Source: Sediminicoccus sp. KRV36 (GTDB lineage Bacteria; Pseudomonadota; Alphaproteobacteria; Acetobacterales; Acetobacteraceae). Taken from it: a DNA stretch of 64,000 nucleotides. Position 1 is the first letter of the stretch. The number at the start of each line of letters is the position of its first letter. The notes beneath the pieces were generated by a model. The model made no database searches and was not told where the DNA came from. It saw only the letters and a list, made by a program, of their open reading frames with translations. The translations under genes were made by a program, and so were the position numbers. The stretch is taken from the NCBI RefSeq assembly GCF_023243115.1, contig NZ_CP085081.1:3286001-3350000 (forward strand). The letters are read 5' to 3'. Positions 51,430 to 61,686 of this stretch are shown here, piece by piece.

Positions 51430-52293
51430 ATGCCCCCGTCGCCGAACCGCCCCGTCCGAACGGCCCTGCCGACTGAGCTGCATGGCGCACTGCGCAAGCT
51501 TGGCGGCGCATTGCTGCGCGGGAAGCCACGCGGCCCGGCGCCGATCGCCCCGCGCGCCGATGGCAGCCTGATCGTTGCGTCCTACAACATCCACAAATGC
51601 GTGGGCGTGGACCGCCGGTTTGATCCGGGCCGCATCGCCGCCGTCATCGCCGAGCTCGACGCCGATGTTCTGGCCCTGCAGGAGGTGGATCGCCGCTTCG
51701 GCCAGCGCACCGGATTGCTGAACACCGCAGCACTGGAGCGTCGCACCGGCCTGACCTTGCTGCATGTCTCCGATACCCCGGGCGGGCATGGCTGGCATGG
51801 CAATGCGCTGCTGGTGCGGCAGGGGCGGCTGATCCGCCTGCGCCGCCTCAACCTGCCAGGTGCCGAAGCGCGCGGCGCCCTGCTGGCCGAATTGCAGTTG
51901 CCCGCCGGGAAGCTGCGCGTGGTGGCGGCCCATCTGGGCTTGCTGCGCCGGCACCGGGCCATGCAGGCCCAGGCGCTGCTGGACGCGATCGGCCATGGCA
52001 GCCCCATGCCCACGCTGCTCCTGGGCGATCTCAATGAATGGCGCCCCGGCATCCCCTCATCCCTGGTGGCGCTGGAGTCGTTTTTTGGCCCGCTCGGCCC
52101 GGGCCAGCCGAGTTTTCCGTCCCGGCTGCCCTTCCTCGCGCTGGATCGGATCCTGGCGCATCCCCAGCAGATGCTGGGCAATGTGGAGGCGCATAGCTCG
52201 CCGCTGGCGCGGCTCGCCTCGGACCACCTGCCGCTGCGCGCGCGGATTGACCTGCGGGAAGCAGCCATGCCTGCCTTTGCCGCGGCGGCCTGA
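51430..52293 (+). CDS. Endonuclease/exonuclease/phosphatase-family protein
   Basis: 287-residue EEP-fold protein. Motifs: IVASYNIHKCVG (Asn), LALQEVDRR (catalytic Glu), LLLGDLNEW (Asp/Asn pair) and LASDHLPLRARI (Asp-His). The family covers nucleases and lipid or sugar-phosphate phosphatases. No signal peptide is clear; a basic N-terminus precedes the domain. It stands alone, 94 bases after the ATPase, and converges on the response regulator. Confidence 0.87.
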   Translation: MPPSPNRPVRTALPTELHGALRKLGGALLRGKPRGPAPIAPRADGSLIVASYNIHKCVGVDRRFDPGRIAAVIAELDADVLALQEVDRRFGQRTGLLNTAALERRTGLTLLHVSDTPGGHGWHGNALLVRQGRLIRLRRLNLPGAEARGALLAELQLPAGKLRVVAAHLGLLRRHRAMQAQALLDAIGHGSPMPTLLLGDLNEWRPGIPSSLVALESFFGPLGPGQPSFPSRLPFLALDRILAHPQQMLGNVEAHSSPLARLASDHLPLRARIDLREAAMPAFAAAA

Positions 52294-52402
52294 GCGCCCT
52301 TCGATTATCATCCGCTCAAACTCTCCTGTCTGAACGGATAGATATGCCAGAGGACATGGTTGATGACCGTTATGCGATGAGCCCTTGCGAATGGGGCAAG
52401 CG

Positions 52403-53029
52403 CTAACCGCCGGGGGAGATTCCGGCGGCGAGGCCGATGCGCACCGCCTCGGGCAGGCTGCGCACGCCGAGCTTTTCCATCAGATTGGCCCGGTGCACCT
52501 CCACGGTGCGCGGACTGATACCGAGCTCAAAGCCGATCACCTTATTGGCCTTGCCAGCGACCAGCGCCGCCAGCACCTCGCTCTCGCGCGGTGACAGCGA
52601 GGCGACGCGCGCTTCTGACTGGAGTTCCAGCACACGGCGCTGATCCACCACCCGCATGGCGCCGAACGCCGCGCCCACCGCCTCCAGGATGCGCTCCTCC
52701 GAATAGGGCTTCTCCACGAAATCCATCGCACCCGCGCGCATGGCCCGCACGGCGAGCGGCACATCGGCGTGGCCGGTCACCACAACCACCGGCAGCCCCA
52801 CCCCCTGCCGGCGCAAGGCCTCGATCAAGGAGAGCCCGTCCATGCCTTCCATGCGCACATCCACCAGGATGCAGCCGGCCTCCAGCCCCTCCGGCGTCGC
52901 GGCAATGGTCAGCAGGGCTTCCGCACTCGGGTAGGTCGCCACGCGGTAGTGCATGGAATCGAGCAGCATCGCGAGGGAGCGGCGGACCGCCTCGTCATCA
53001 TCCACCACATGCACCAGCAGGGTGTTCAT
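52403..53029 (-). CDS. Response regulator, FixJ/DctR-type (receiver plus LuxR HTH)
   Basis: 208 residues: receiver domain with acidic pocket Asp10-Asp12, phospho-acceptor Asp57 (LVDVRMEGMDG), Thr in VVVVTGHADV and Lys in VEKPYSEE; then a LuxR-type HTH (LSPRESEVLAALVAGKANKVIGFELGISPRTVEVHRANLMEKLGV). Its start overlaps the kinase stop by four bases. It should activate genes in response to the kinase, plausibly including the Bug receptor upstream in the same operon. Confidence 0.93.
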   Translation of the reverse strand: MNTLLVHVVDDDEAVRRSLAMLLDSMHYRVATYPSAEALLTIAATPEGLEAGCILVDVRMEGMDGLSLIEALRRQGVGLPVVVVTGHADVPLAVRAMRAGAMDFVEKPYSEERILEAVGAAFGAMRVVDQRRVLELQSEARVASLSPRESEVLAALVAGKANKVIGFELGISPRTVEVHRANLMEKLGVRSLPEAVRIGLAAGISPGG

Positions 53030-55242
53030 GCGGCGAGCGCCGCTTCGCTGAGTGGCAATTCGATGCGGATCACCGTGCCCCCCGTCTCGCCCCGCGCCGC
53101 CGCGATCCTCCCGCCATGCGCTTCCACGATGGCACGGCAGATCGAAAGACCGATGCCCATGCCATGTTCCTTGGTGGTGACGAATGGCTGGAACAGGCGG
53201 GCGCGCACCTCGGCCGGCAGGCCCGGCCCTGCGTCACTGAAACTCAACAGGGCCCGCCCACCCTCACGCCGCAGGCTCACCACGATGCCGCGCTCCTCCA
53301 GACCCTCCGTCGCCTCGATGGCGTTGCGCAACAGGTTGACGAAAACCTGCTGCAACTGGACTTCGTCGGCCATCACGAGGCAGCCCGCCGCCGCGAGGTC
53401 GAGGGATATGGCAGGTGCCGCGGCACCCTGGGCCACGGTCACCAGCGCCACGCCATCGGCCACCAGCGGCCCGAGCGAAACCAGGCGCTGCTCGGTTTCG
53501 CCGCGGCCGATGAAATCGCGCAGGCGGCGCAGGATTTCACCCGCCCGCAGCGCCTGGGCGGCGGCTTCGCGCATCGCCTCACGCGCGGCGGCGATGCGCG
53601 CCGCGTCGGGCTGTTCGGCCTGCAGCATGCGCATCCCCGCGCGCAGGAAATTTCCCGCGGCCGTCAGCGGCTGGTTCAGTTCATGCGCAACACCGAGGCT
53701 CATCGCGGCCAGCGTATCGGCCCGCGCGATGCGGCGCATCGCCTCCTCCGCCTGGCGCAGCCGCGCCTCGGTCGCGCGGCGGCGCGTCACGTCCCGCGCG
53801 ACGCCGACGAGGCCGACCACCTGGCCCGTCGAGTCCCGCCAGGGCGCCTTCACCACATAGTAGTTGCGCGCTTCGTCGGGATGCCCTGGCATGATGAGGC
53901 TGCGTTCATACTCCTGCACCACGCCGCTGCGCATGGTTTCCCGGTCTATCTCATCAAGCGTCCGGGCAAGCTCCGGCAGCAACAGGGCGTCATCCGTCTG
54001 GCCCAGGATGTCTCGCTCGGCCCGGCCCATGACGCGGGTCACCTCGCGGTTGACCATCACATAGCGCAGTTCGGCGTCCTTCACGAAAATCTCGTCCGGC
54101 ACGGATTCCATGACCGAGCGCAACAACTGCCGGTCGTCCTCCACTTCCCGCGCAAGGGCGATGGTCTGCGCGACCAGGGCGCGCGACGCCTCAGCCTCCC
54201 GCAGGGGCGCGCTGCGGGATTCGGCGACCGCGACGGCGAGGGCCTCGAATTCCGCGACCCGCATGCTGCCTGCCGGCAGGCCCGGCATCTCCCCGGTCAG
54301 ACCGGAGAGCGGCGTCATCAGGCGGTGAATGAACCAGGCCGTCAGCAACGCGAGGAGCAGCACCAGGATCAGGCCCAGCAGCGCCGCATTGAGCGCGGGG
54401 GCCAGCCAGGCGGCCCGCTCCTGGGCGCGGGTGGCGCCGAGGATGACGATCCAGCCGCTGATCGGCACACGTTCGAAAGCCATCAGCATCGGCTGGCCAT
54501 CAGGCGCCGGCCCGCGCAGCGTGCCGCGTGGCTCGTCGCCCAGGCGCTCCACGAAACCGGCGGGAACCTCCCGCATATCTGTCATCCCCCCGGCCAGGGC
54601 GAGGCTGGCCACGGGGCGATCCGGTGGCGCCAGAATGAACCCCATGGAGCCGACCCGCCCGACCGGCTGGCGGAGCAGCGCAGCCAGGCGCCCCGGCTGG
54701 ATCGGCATGGCCAAGGCGCCGATCACCTCACCATGGCGGCGGACCGGCACAGCCACGCTGGCCAGGCTCTGCTCGATGCCCGGCAGGACCACCGGCCCCA
54801 GGAAGGCGGGACTGCCGCTTCGCATCGCCTCGCCCGCCGGCCCGTTCTCCAGCATGCTCGGCAAGGCCGCACCGATCGGCAGACGGCTATTCACCAATTG
54901 CCGCCGCGGCTCCTCCCGCCGCACAAAAATCGCGAAGCTGCCGAGCGGCGCCACCACCTCCCTTGCCTGGGCATGAAAGGCGATATAGCCGGCTTCCCCG
55001 CCATCCAGATGGGGCGAAGTGGCCAGCGATTGCAGCAACAGCACCGCGGCTTCCAATTCGCGCCCCACCGCCAACGCCCGGGCCCGCGCGCCGCCGGCGA
55101 GCAGCTCCTCCGTGTCGGATTTCAGGCGGGCGGCGAGTTCGAAGGTCAGCCACCCCCCCAGCAGGATCGCGGGGGCGAGCAGAAGAACCGCCAGCCTGAG
55201 CAAATGGCGGCGCAGGCTCCGGGCCGGTTTGGGGGTGCGCAT
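53026..55242 (-). CDS. Sensor histidine kinase with periplasmic sensor and PAS (DctS-like)
   Basis: 738 residues. TM1 (about 14-36), a large periplasmic domain (about 40-305, Cache-like), TM2 (about 310-335), a HAMP-like linker and a PAS domain (about 395-510; VPDEIFVKDAELRYVMVN). Then a HisKA with LGVAHELNQPLTAAGNFLR (His520) and HATPase (NLLRNAIEA, SDAGPGLP, GMGIGLSICRAIVEAHGG). The HELNQPL H-box and architecture resemble DctS/FixL-type kinases. The frame runs upstream to 55335 but ATG at 55242 fits. No heme-binding His is evident in PAS, so oxygen sensing is not indicated. Confidence 0.9.
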   Translation of the reverse strand: MRTPKPARSLRRHLLRLAVLLLAPAILLGGWLTFELAARLKSDTEELLAGGARARALAVGRELEAAVLLLQSLATSPHLDGGEAGYIAFHAQAREVVAPLGSFAIFVRREEPRRQLVNSRLPIGAALPSMLENGPAGEAMRSGSPAFLGPVVLPGIEQSLASVAVPVRRHGEVIGALAMPIQPGRLAALLRQPVGRVGSMGFILAPPDRPVASLALAGGMTDMREVPAGFVERLGDEPRGTLRGPAPDGQPMLMAFERVPISGWIVILGATRAQERAAWLAPALNAALLGLILVLLLALLTAWFIHRLMTPLSGLTGEMPGLPAGSMRVAEFEALAVAVAESRSAPLREAEASRALVAQTIALAREVEDDRQLLRSVMESVPDEIFVKDAELRYVMVNREVTRVMGRAERDILGQTDDALLLPELARTLDEIDRETMRSGVVQEYERSLIMPGHPDEARNYYVVKAPWRDSTGQVVGLVGVARDVTRRRATEARLRQAEEAMRRIARADTLAAMSLGVAHELNQPLTAAGNFLRAGMRMLQAEQPDAARIAAAREAMREAAAQALRAGEILRRLRDFIGRGETEQRLVSLGPLVADGVALVTVAQGAAAPAISLDLAAAGCLVMADEVQLQQVFVNLLRNAIEATEGLEERGIVVSLRREGGRALLSFSDAGPGLPAEVRARLFQPFVTTKEHGMGIGLSICRAIVEAHGGRIAAARGETGGTVIRIELPLSEAALAA

Positions 55243-55292
55243 GACGTCGGCACCATGCCAGAGCAGCCCCCCCCAGGCCAAGGCACAGGATG

Positions 55293-56261
55293 TTACCGGG
55301 CGGGGTTGATCCGTCCACGCAGCAGGCCCTCCCAACGAGCCACCTCCGCCGCCACATAGGGCTGGGCGGCTTCAGGCCGGCTGGCCAGGATGCGGTCCAC
55401 GCCGAGTTCGGCCATGCGGCGGGCCATCGCCTCGGTGCCCATGGCCGCCGCGATGGCGCGGTGCAGGGCAGCCTGAATGGGGGCGGGCGTCGAGCTGGCC
55501 GCAAAGATTGCTTGCCAGACGTTCATTTCGGCATCCAGGCCGATCTCGCGCAGGCTCGGCACCTCCGGCAGGGCGGGGCTCCGGCCGGCGCTGGTGACGG
55601 CGAAAGCGCGCGCCTGGCCGCCGCGCGCGGTCTGCACGCCGGTCAGTGCCACGTCGAACACCATGGCGATGCGCCCGGCCGCGAGATCGAGCGTGGCAGG
55701 CGCGCCGCCGCGATAGGGAATTTCGTTGAGATCCAGCCCGGCGGACTGCAGGAACAGCAAGGCCGCCATCTGCAGCGTGCCGCCGCCGCCCGTGCTGCCA
55801 TAGTCGAAGCGGCCCGGCGCCGCGCGGGCCATGGTGATGAATTCCCGCACGTCCCGCGCCGGATGATTATTCGCGACCAGCATGACCATCGGCATCTCCG
55901 AAAGGACGGAAACGGCAGTCAGGGCCGTGGTCACGTCAATCGGCGCATTGGGAACAACGAGGCGCAGCACGGCATGGGAGGTATTGTTGATCAGCAATGT
56001 GTGGCCATCCGCGGCAGCGCGCGCCACCACCTCAGACGCCACGATGCCGGCCCCGCCCACCCGATTCTCGACCACGATGGGCTGCGACAGATGCGCGGAC
56101 ATCGCCTCCGCCAGCACGCGGGCGCCGACATCCGTGGCACCTCCGGCGGCAAAGGGAACGACCAGGCGGATGGGCCGTTCGGGGAAGGCGGCGGCAGGCT
56201 CGGCCAGGACAGCAGGGGCCAGGGCGAGCAGGCCCGCCGTCAGCGCGCGGCGCAGGGACAT
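55293..56261 (-). CDS. Bug (TctC-type) solute receptor linked to a two-component system
   Basis: Complete receptor of 322 residues with a signal peptide cut after AAA (about 25). Family signatures: PIRLVVPFAAGGATDVGARVLAE, VENRVGGAGIVASEVVARAAADG, DYGSTGGGGTLQMAALLF and EIPYRGGAPATLDLAAGRIAM. A GGAGGAAATC ribosome site precedes the ATG at 56261. It lies 50 bases upstream of the sensor kinase on the same strand and has no TctAB partner, so it may present ligand to the kinase rather than to a permease. Confidence 0.92.
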   Translation of the reverse strand: MSLRRALTAGLLALAPAVLAEPAAAFPERPIRLVVPFAAGGATDVGARVLAEAMSAHLSQPIVVENRVGGAGIVASEVVARAAADGHTLLINNTSHAVLRLVVPNAPIDVTTALTAVSVLSEMPMVMLVANNHPARDVREFITMARAAPGRFDYGSTGGGGTLQMAALLFLQSAGLDLNEIPYRGGAPATLDLAAGRIAMVFDVALTGVQTARGGQARAFAVTSAGRSPALPEVPSLREIGLDAEMNVWQAIFAASSTPAPIQAALHRAIAAAMGTEAMARRMAELGVDRILASRPEAAQPYVAAEVARWEGLLRGRINPAR

Positions 56262-56608
56262 GATTTCCTCCGGGGTGTATTTTGCGCTGGTGTAGCAGGC
56301 TTTCAGCCGCCTGGGGACAGCACGCAGAGTTCCGTGGTTCCGGTCGCGCAGCCCGCCAAGCGCAACCTGCCCGGAGGCTTCCACACGGCGGAGAGCATCC
56401 GCGCACCGCCTTGGCACTGGGGCCGGTCCGGCCAAGAGCCGGGTGGAAGGCAGGCCGCACATGGCCCGGCCAACGCGGCACCTCCACACTGCCGGAAACA
56501 CGCCCGGCGGTTCGCCCGGGGTGCTTCGAGAAGCGGGCGGAAGCCTCGTCAGCGCGCGTTGCAAGGCGCCGCTCGGCCCGGGCAAGGGCTGAACTGAATG
56601 TGCGGATG
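56262..56608. other. Intergenic region between the Bug receptor and tRNA-His
   Basis: About 350 bases, GC-rich, without a convincing gene. The frames that cross it are low-complexity or antisense. The Bug promoter is expected near 56262-56350. I saw no clear hairpin with T-run for the tRNA side. Confidence 0.45.
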
Positions 56609-56682
56609 GGCGATCGACGGGGCTCGAACCCGCGACATCCAAGACCACAACCTGGCGCTCTGCCAACTGAGCTACGACCGCC
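56609..56682 (-). tRNA. tRNA-His, anticodon GTG
   Basis: Cloverleaf with acceptor GCGGTCG/CGATCGC plus an encoded G-1 opposite discriminator C73, the histidine identity pair. The anticodon arm CCAGG-TTGTGGT-CTTGG gives GTG. The T arm is GCGGGTTCGAGCCCCGT. CCA is not encoded. The G-1:C73 pair is present, unlike the unusual tRNA-His lacking G-1 reported in some alphaproteobacteria. Confidence 0.93.
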
Positions 56683-56719
56683 GCACGGCGGGCTGGATAG
56701 GCCCGCTCTGCCGCCTGCG

Positions 56720-56968
56720 TCAACCCGCCGCCAGCACAGCCCTTCCCCGCGCCGTCAGATGGATGCGCGCATCCGACATGACGCCGGCGCCGGGCACGAT
56801 CTCGACGAGACCATCCAGCAGCGCATCCTCCCACACCGAGAGGCGCGGGCAGGAGCTGCGCCAAGCCTCCATGGTCTGGGCATAGACGCGCGGTTCGGCC
56901 GCGATCCAGCGCAGCAGGTTGCCCGTCGCCAGCGCCAGCGCATCGGGCGTGATGCCAGTGGCGCTCAT
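56720..56968 (-). CDS. Small conserved hypothetical protein (82 residues)
   Basis: 82 residues, no signal peptide; N-terminus MSATGITPDALALATGNLLRWIAAEPRVYAQTMEAW, C-terminus LTARGRAVLAAG. Predicted largely helical with a possible winged-helix feel, but no family can be named with confidence. ATG at 56968 begins four bases after the aminotransferase stop, so it is co-transcribed; longer readings overlap the aminotransferase. tRNA-His follows 37 bases downstream. Confidence 0.65.
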   Translation of the reverse strand: MSATGITPDALALATGNLLRWIAAEPRVYAQTMEAWRSSCPRLSVWEDALLDGLVEIVPGAGVMSDARIHLTARGRAVLAAG

Positions 56969-56972
56969 GGCC

Positions 56973-58792
<1,820 letters not shown>

Positions 58793-58800
58793 GGTTGCTG

Positions 58801-58822
58801 CCTCTCCCGGGCTCGGGAGGGG
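58801..58822 (+). terminator. Hairpin between glnB and glnA, attenuator-like
   Basis: Nine-base arms CCTCTCCCG (58801-58809) and CGGGAGGGG (58814-58822) with one G-T pair enclose GGCT; ATTTTC follows. It lies eight bases after the glnB stop and could partly end transcription, letting glnB exceed or differ from glnA. A separate glnA promoter in the following 120 bases is possible. Confidence 0.55.
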
Positions 58823-58939
58823 CGAGATTTTCGTCGCATGCCGGCCCTGGGGGCGTCCCTGGCCAGCAAGGCGGCGCCCATGCGGGACGCGCCCGCGGGG
58901 AAATTTCCACAGGGACGCAGGCAACAGGACAGAGACGAC

Positions 58940-60364
58940 ATGGCGATGAATTCCCCCGAGAGCGTCTCCAAGGTCATGGAAATGATCAAGGAGAACAGCG
59001 TGGAGTATGTGGACTTCCGCTTCACCGACCCGCGCGGCAAGTGGCAGCACACGGCCCAGCACGTCTCGACCGTCGAGGAAGAGACCTTCGAGGAAGGCAT
59101 CATGTTCGATGGCTCCTCCATCGCCGGCTGGAAGGCGATCAACGAGTCCGACATGATCCTGATGCCCGACGCGGCGTCGGCCTGCATGGACCCCTTCTCG
59201 GCCAAGCCGCAGCTGATCCTGTTTTGCGACATCTATGAGCCCTCGACCGGCCAGCGCTACAACCGCGACCCGCGCTCGACCGCCAAGAAGGCCGAAGAAT
59301 ACCTGAAGAGCACGGGCCTGGGCGACACCGCCTTCTTCGGCCCGGAAGCCGAGTTCTTCGTGTTCGACAATGTGAAGTTCGGCACGGGCGGCAATTTCGG
59401 CCATTTCAGCCTGGACAGCATCGAAGGCCCCGGCGCCTCGATGAAGGACTTCCCCGAGGGCAACATGGGCCACCGCCCGGGCGTCAAGGGCGGCTACTTC
59501 CCGGTGAACCCCGTGGACAGCGAAGTGGACCTGCGCGCCGAAATGCTCTCGACCATGATCGAGATGGGCGTCGTCGGCGAGAAGCACCACCACGAGGTGG
59601 CGCAGTCGCAGCATGAGCTCGGCACCAAGTTCGGGACGCTGGTGCTGCAGGCCGACCACATGCAGATCTACAAGTATGTGATCCACAATGTGGCGCACAG
59701 CTACGGCAAGTCGGCCACCTTCATGCCGAAGCCGATCTACGGCGACAACGGCTCGGGCATGCACGTGCACCAGTCCATCTGGAAGGATGGCAAGCCGATG
59801 TTCGCCGGCAACGCCTATGCCGACCTCAGCGAGATGGCGCTCTACTACATCGGCGGCATCATCAAGCACGCCAAGGCACTGAACGCCTTCACCAACCCGC
59901 TGACCAACAGCTACAAGCGGCTGATCCCGGGCTTCGAGGCCCCTGTGCTGCTGGCCTATTCGGCCCGCAACCGCTCCGCCTCCTGCCGCATCCCGTATGC
60001 GACGAACCCGAAGGCCAAGCGCGTCGAGGTTCGCTTCCCCGATCCGGGTGCCAACCCCTACCTCGCCTTCTCGGCGATGCTGATGGCGGGCCTGGATGGC
60101 ATCAAGAACAAGATCCACCCCGGCGACCCGATGGACAAGGATCTCTATGACCTGCCGCCGGAAGAGCTGAAGGACATCCCGACGGTGTGCGGTTCGCTTC
60201 GCGAAGCCCTGGGTGCCCTGGCCGCCGACCATGACTTCCTGCTGGCCGGTGACGTGTTCAGCAAGGACCAGATCGAGAGCTATATCGAGCTGAAGTGGAG
60301 CGAAGTGTATCGCTTCGAGCACACGCCGCACCCGGTCGAGTTCGAGATGTACTACTCGGTCTGA
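58940..60364 (+). CDS. glnA: Glutamine synthetase, type I
   Basis: 474 residues (the dodecameric GSI length). Beta-Grasp N-domain precedes [11 protein letters not shown], the metal and ammonia-site glutamates, [18 protein letters not shown] (ATP/metal) and [11 protein letters not shown]. Tyr403 in [10 protein letters not shown] is the adenylylation site, so activity is likely controlled by GlnE. ATG at 58940 (MAMNSPES) is preferred over 58946; the weakly matched GGAC site upstream fits either. Works with PII upstream in nitrogen assimilation. Confidence 0.98.
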   Translation: MAMNSPESVSKVMEMIKENSVEYVDFRFTDPRGKWQHTAQHVSTVEEETFEEGIMFDGSSIAGWKAINESDMILMPDAASACMDPFSAKPQLILFCDIYEPSTGQRYNRDPRSTAKKAEEYLKSTGLGDTAFFGPEAEFFVFDNVKFGTGGNFGHFSLDSIEGPGASMKDFPEGNMGHRPGVKGGYFPVNPVDSEVDLRAEMLSTMIEMGVVGEKHHHEVAQSQHELGTKFGTLVLQADHMQIYKYVIHNVAHSYGKSATFMPKPIYGDNGSGMHVHQSIWKDGKPMFAGNAYADLSEMALYYIGGIIKHAKALNAFTNPLTNSYKRLIPGFEAPVLLAYSARNRSASCRIPYATNPKAKRVEVRFPDPGANPYLAFSAMLMAGLDGIKNKIHPGDPMDKDLYDLPPEELKDIPTVCGSLREALGALAADHDFLLAGDVFSKDQIESYIELKWSEVYRFEHTPHPVEFEMYYSV

Positions 60365-60440
60365 GGCCCTCGGGCGCTGGGCCGGCCTGGTACCGCGAAG
60401 GCGGTGCGGGGCTGGCCAGCGCCTATGGCAACTCTGTTTC

Positions 60441-60476
60441 AGCCCGTCGCCCCTTTCGGAGCGGCGGGCTTTTTCT
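60441..60476 (+). terminator. Intrinsic terminator of glnA
   Basis: Ten-base arms AGCCCGTCGC (60441-60450) and GCGGCGGGCT (60461-60470) with one G-T pair, inner CC/GG pairing in the loop, then TTTTTCTT. A classical rho-independent terminator 76 bases after the glnA stop. Confidence 0.9.
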
Positions 60477-60573
60477 TGGCCGGGGCGTAATGGAGAACCG
60501 CCAGCCGCGGGTTTTTCTGGCACCTCGCGCCGCTCAGGCCATGCCGCCTGGGCCGATCATGCCCTAAGCTGGG

Positions 60574-61677
60574 ATGATGCCCTGGCCCCTCTCCATCGCC
60601 GCCATCCATGTCTGGCCGCTGCGCATTCCGCTGCGCGTGCCGCTGCACCTGGCCAGCGAGACCATCACCCATGCCGAAACCCTGCTGATCGAAGCGCGAG
60701 ACGCCGAGGGTCTGTGCGGCTGGGGTGAAGCCTCCGCCGCCCCGACCATGACGGGCGAGGTCCTGCCCGGCATGGCGGAGGTTGCGCGGCGCTACCTGGC
60801 GCCGGCACTGATCGCCGCCCCCTTCAGCGAAGCCGCCGCCATCACCCCGCGCCTGGACCGCGCCATCCGCGGCAATCACGGTGCGAAATGCGCCGCCGAG
60901 GCCGCCCTGCTGGATCTTGCTGCCCGGCGCGCAGGCCTTCCGCTTTGCGAGATGCTGGGCACACGCCAGCGTGATTCCGTCCCCGCCATCGCGATGATCG
61001 GCGGTGCGACGGAACACGCCGTGCAGGAGGCCGCGCTGGCCGCCCAGGCGCAGGGCTTCCGCCACATCAAGGTCAAGCTAGGCCTGCAGCCCGATCCGCG
61101 CGAGGACGCGGCCATGCTGCGGCGCCTGCGCGCCGCGCTCGGCCCCTCAGCCCATCTCTCGGGCGATGCGAATATGGCCTGGAGCCGGGATGCCGCGCGC
61201 CTCTTCCTGGAGGCCCTGCCGGAGGGCATGCTGAATTACCTGGAGCAACCCCTGGCCGATGATGACCGTGCCGGCCTTGCTGGCCTGATGGGCTGCCCGA
61301 TCTGCATTGATGAGGGCCTGCACGCGCTCTCGGATATTCCCGCCTATCGCGGGATCGCGGCCGGCTTTGGGCTGAAATCCATCAAGCTCGGTGGGCTCTT
61401 GCCGACGCTTGCAGCCGATGCCCTGGCGCGCGCCGAAGGCATGCGCACCACCCTTGCCTGCAAGATCGCCGAGACGTCGGTCGGTGCGGCGGCCGCGTTG
61501 CATATCGCAGCACTGCTGCCGGATGTGGAGTGGGGCGTGAGCGTCACCCAGGCGATGCTGACCGAGGATGTGGCCCTGCCGGGCGTCAAGCTCGAAGCCG
61601 GCCGCGCCTGGTTGCCGCAGGGTCCGGGGATCGGCGTGGTGCCCGACCCCGCGAGGCTCTCCGCCTATCAGGCGTGA
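60574..61677 (+). CDS. Enolase-superfamily enzyme, muconate lactonising/dipeptide epimerase subgroup
   Basis: 367 residues with an N-terminal capping domain and TIM barrel. The active-site residues are readable: Lys166-x-Lys168 (HIKVKLG), metal ligands Asp198 (DANMAW), Glu224 (LEQP) and Asp246 (CIDEG), and Lys271 (SIKLGG). Opposing lysines fit epimerisation or racemisation, as in L-Ala-D/L-Glu epimerase, or cycloisomerisation. Reaction not decidable. ATG at 60574 (60577 possible). Converges on the Fe-S/cyclase gene with a 9-base gap. Confidence 0.88.
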   Translation: MMPWPLSIAAIHVWPLRIPLRVPLHLASETITHAETLLIEARDAEGLCGWGEASAAPTMTGEVLPGMAEVARRYLAPALIAAPFSEAAAITPRLDRAIRGNHGAKCAAEAALLDLAARRAGLPLCEMLGTRQRDSVPAIAMIGGATEHAVQEAALAAQAQGFRHIKVKLGLQPDPREDAAMLRRLRAALGPSAHLSGDANMAWSRDAARLFLEALPEGMLNYLEQPLADDDRAGLAGLMGCPICIDEGLHALSDIPAYRGIAAGFGLKSIKLGGLLPTLAADALARAEGMRTTLACKIAETSVGAAAALHIAALLPDVEWGVSVTQAMLTEDVALPGVKLEAGRAWLPQGPGIGVVPDPARLSAYQA

Positions 61678-61686
61678 GGCCTGGCC

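Noticed and set aside
53026..55242. Oxygen-sensing FixL
   Set aside because: H-box resembles FixL/DctS, but the PAS domain shows no clear heme-ligand histidine and there is a large periplasmic sensor instead.
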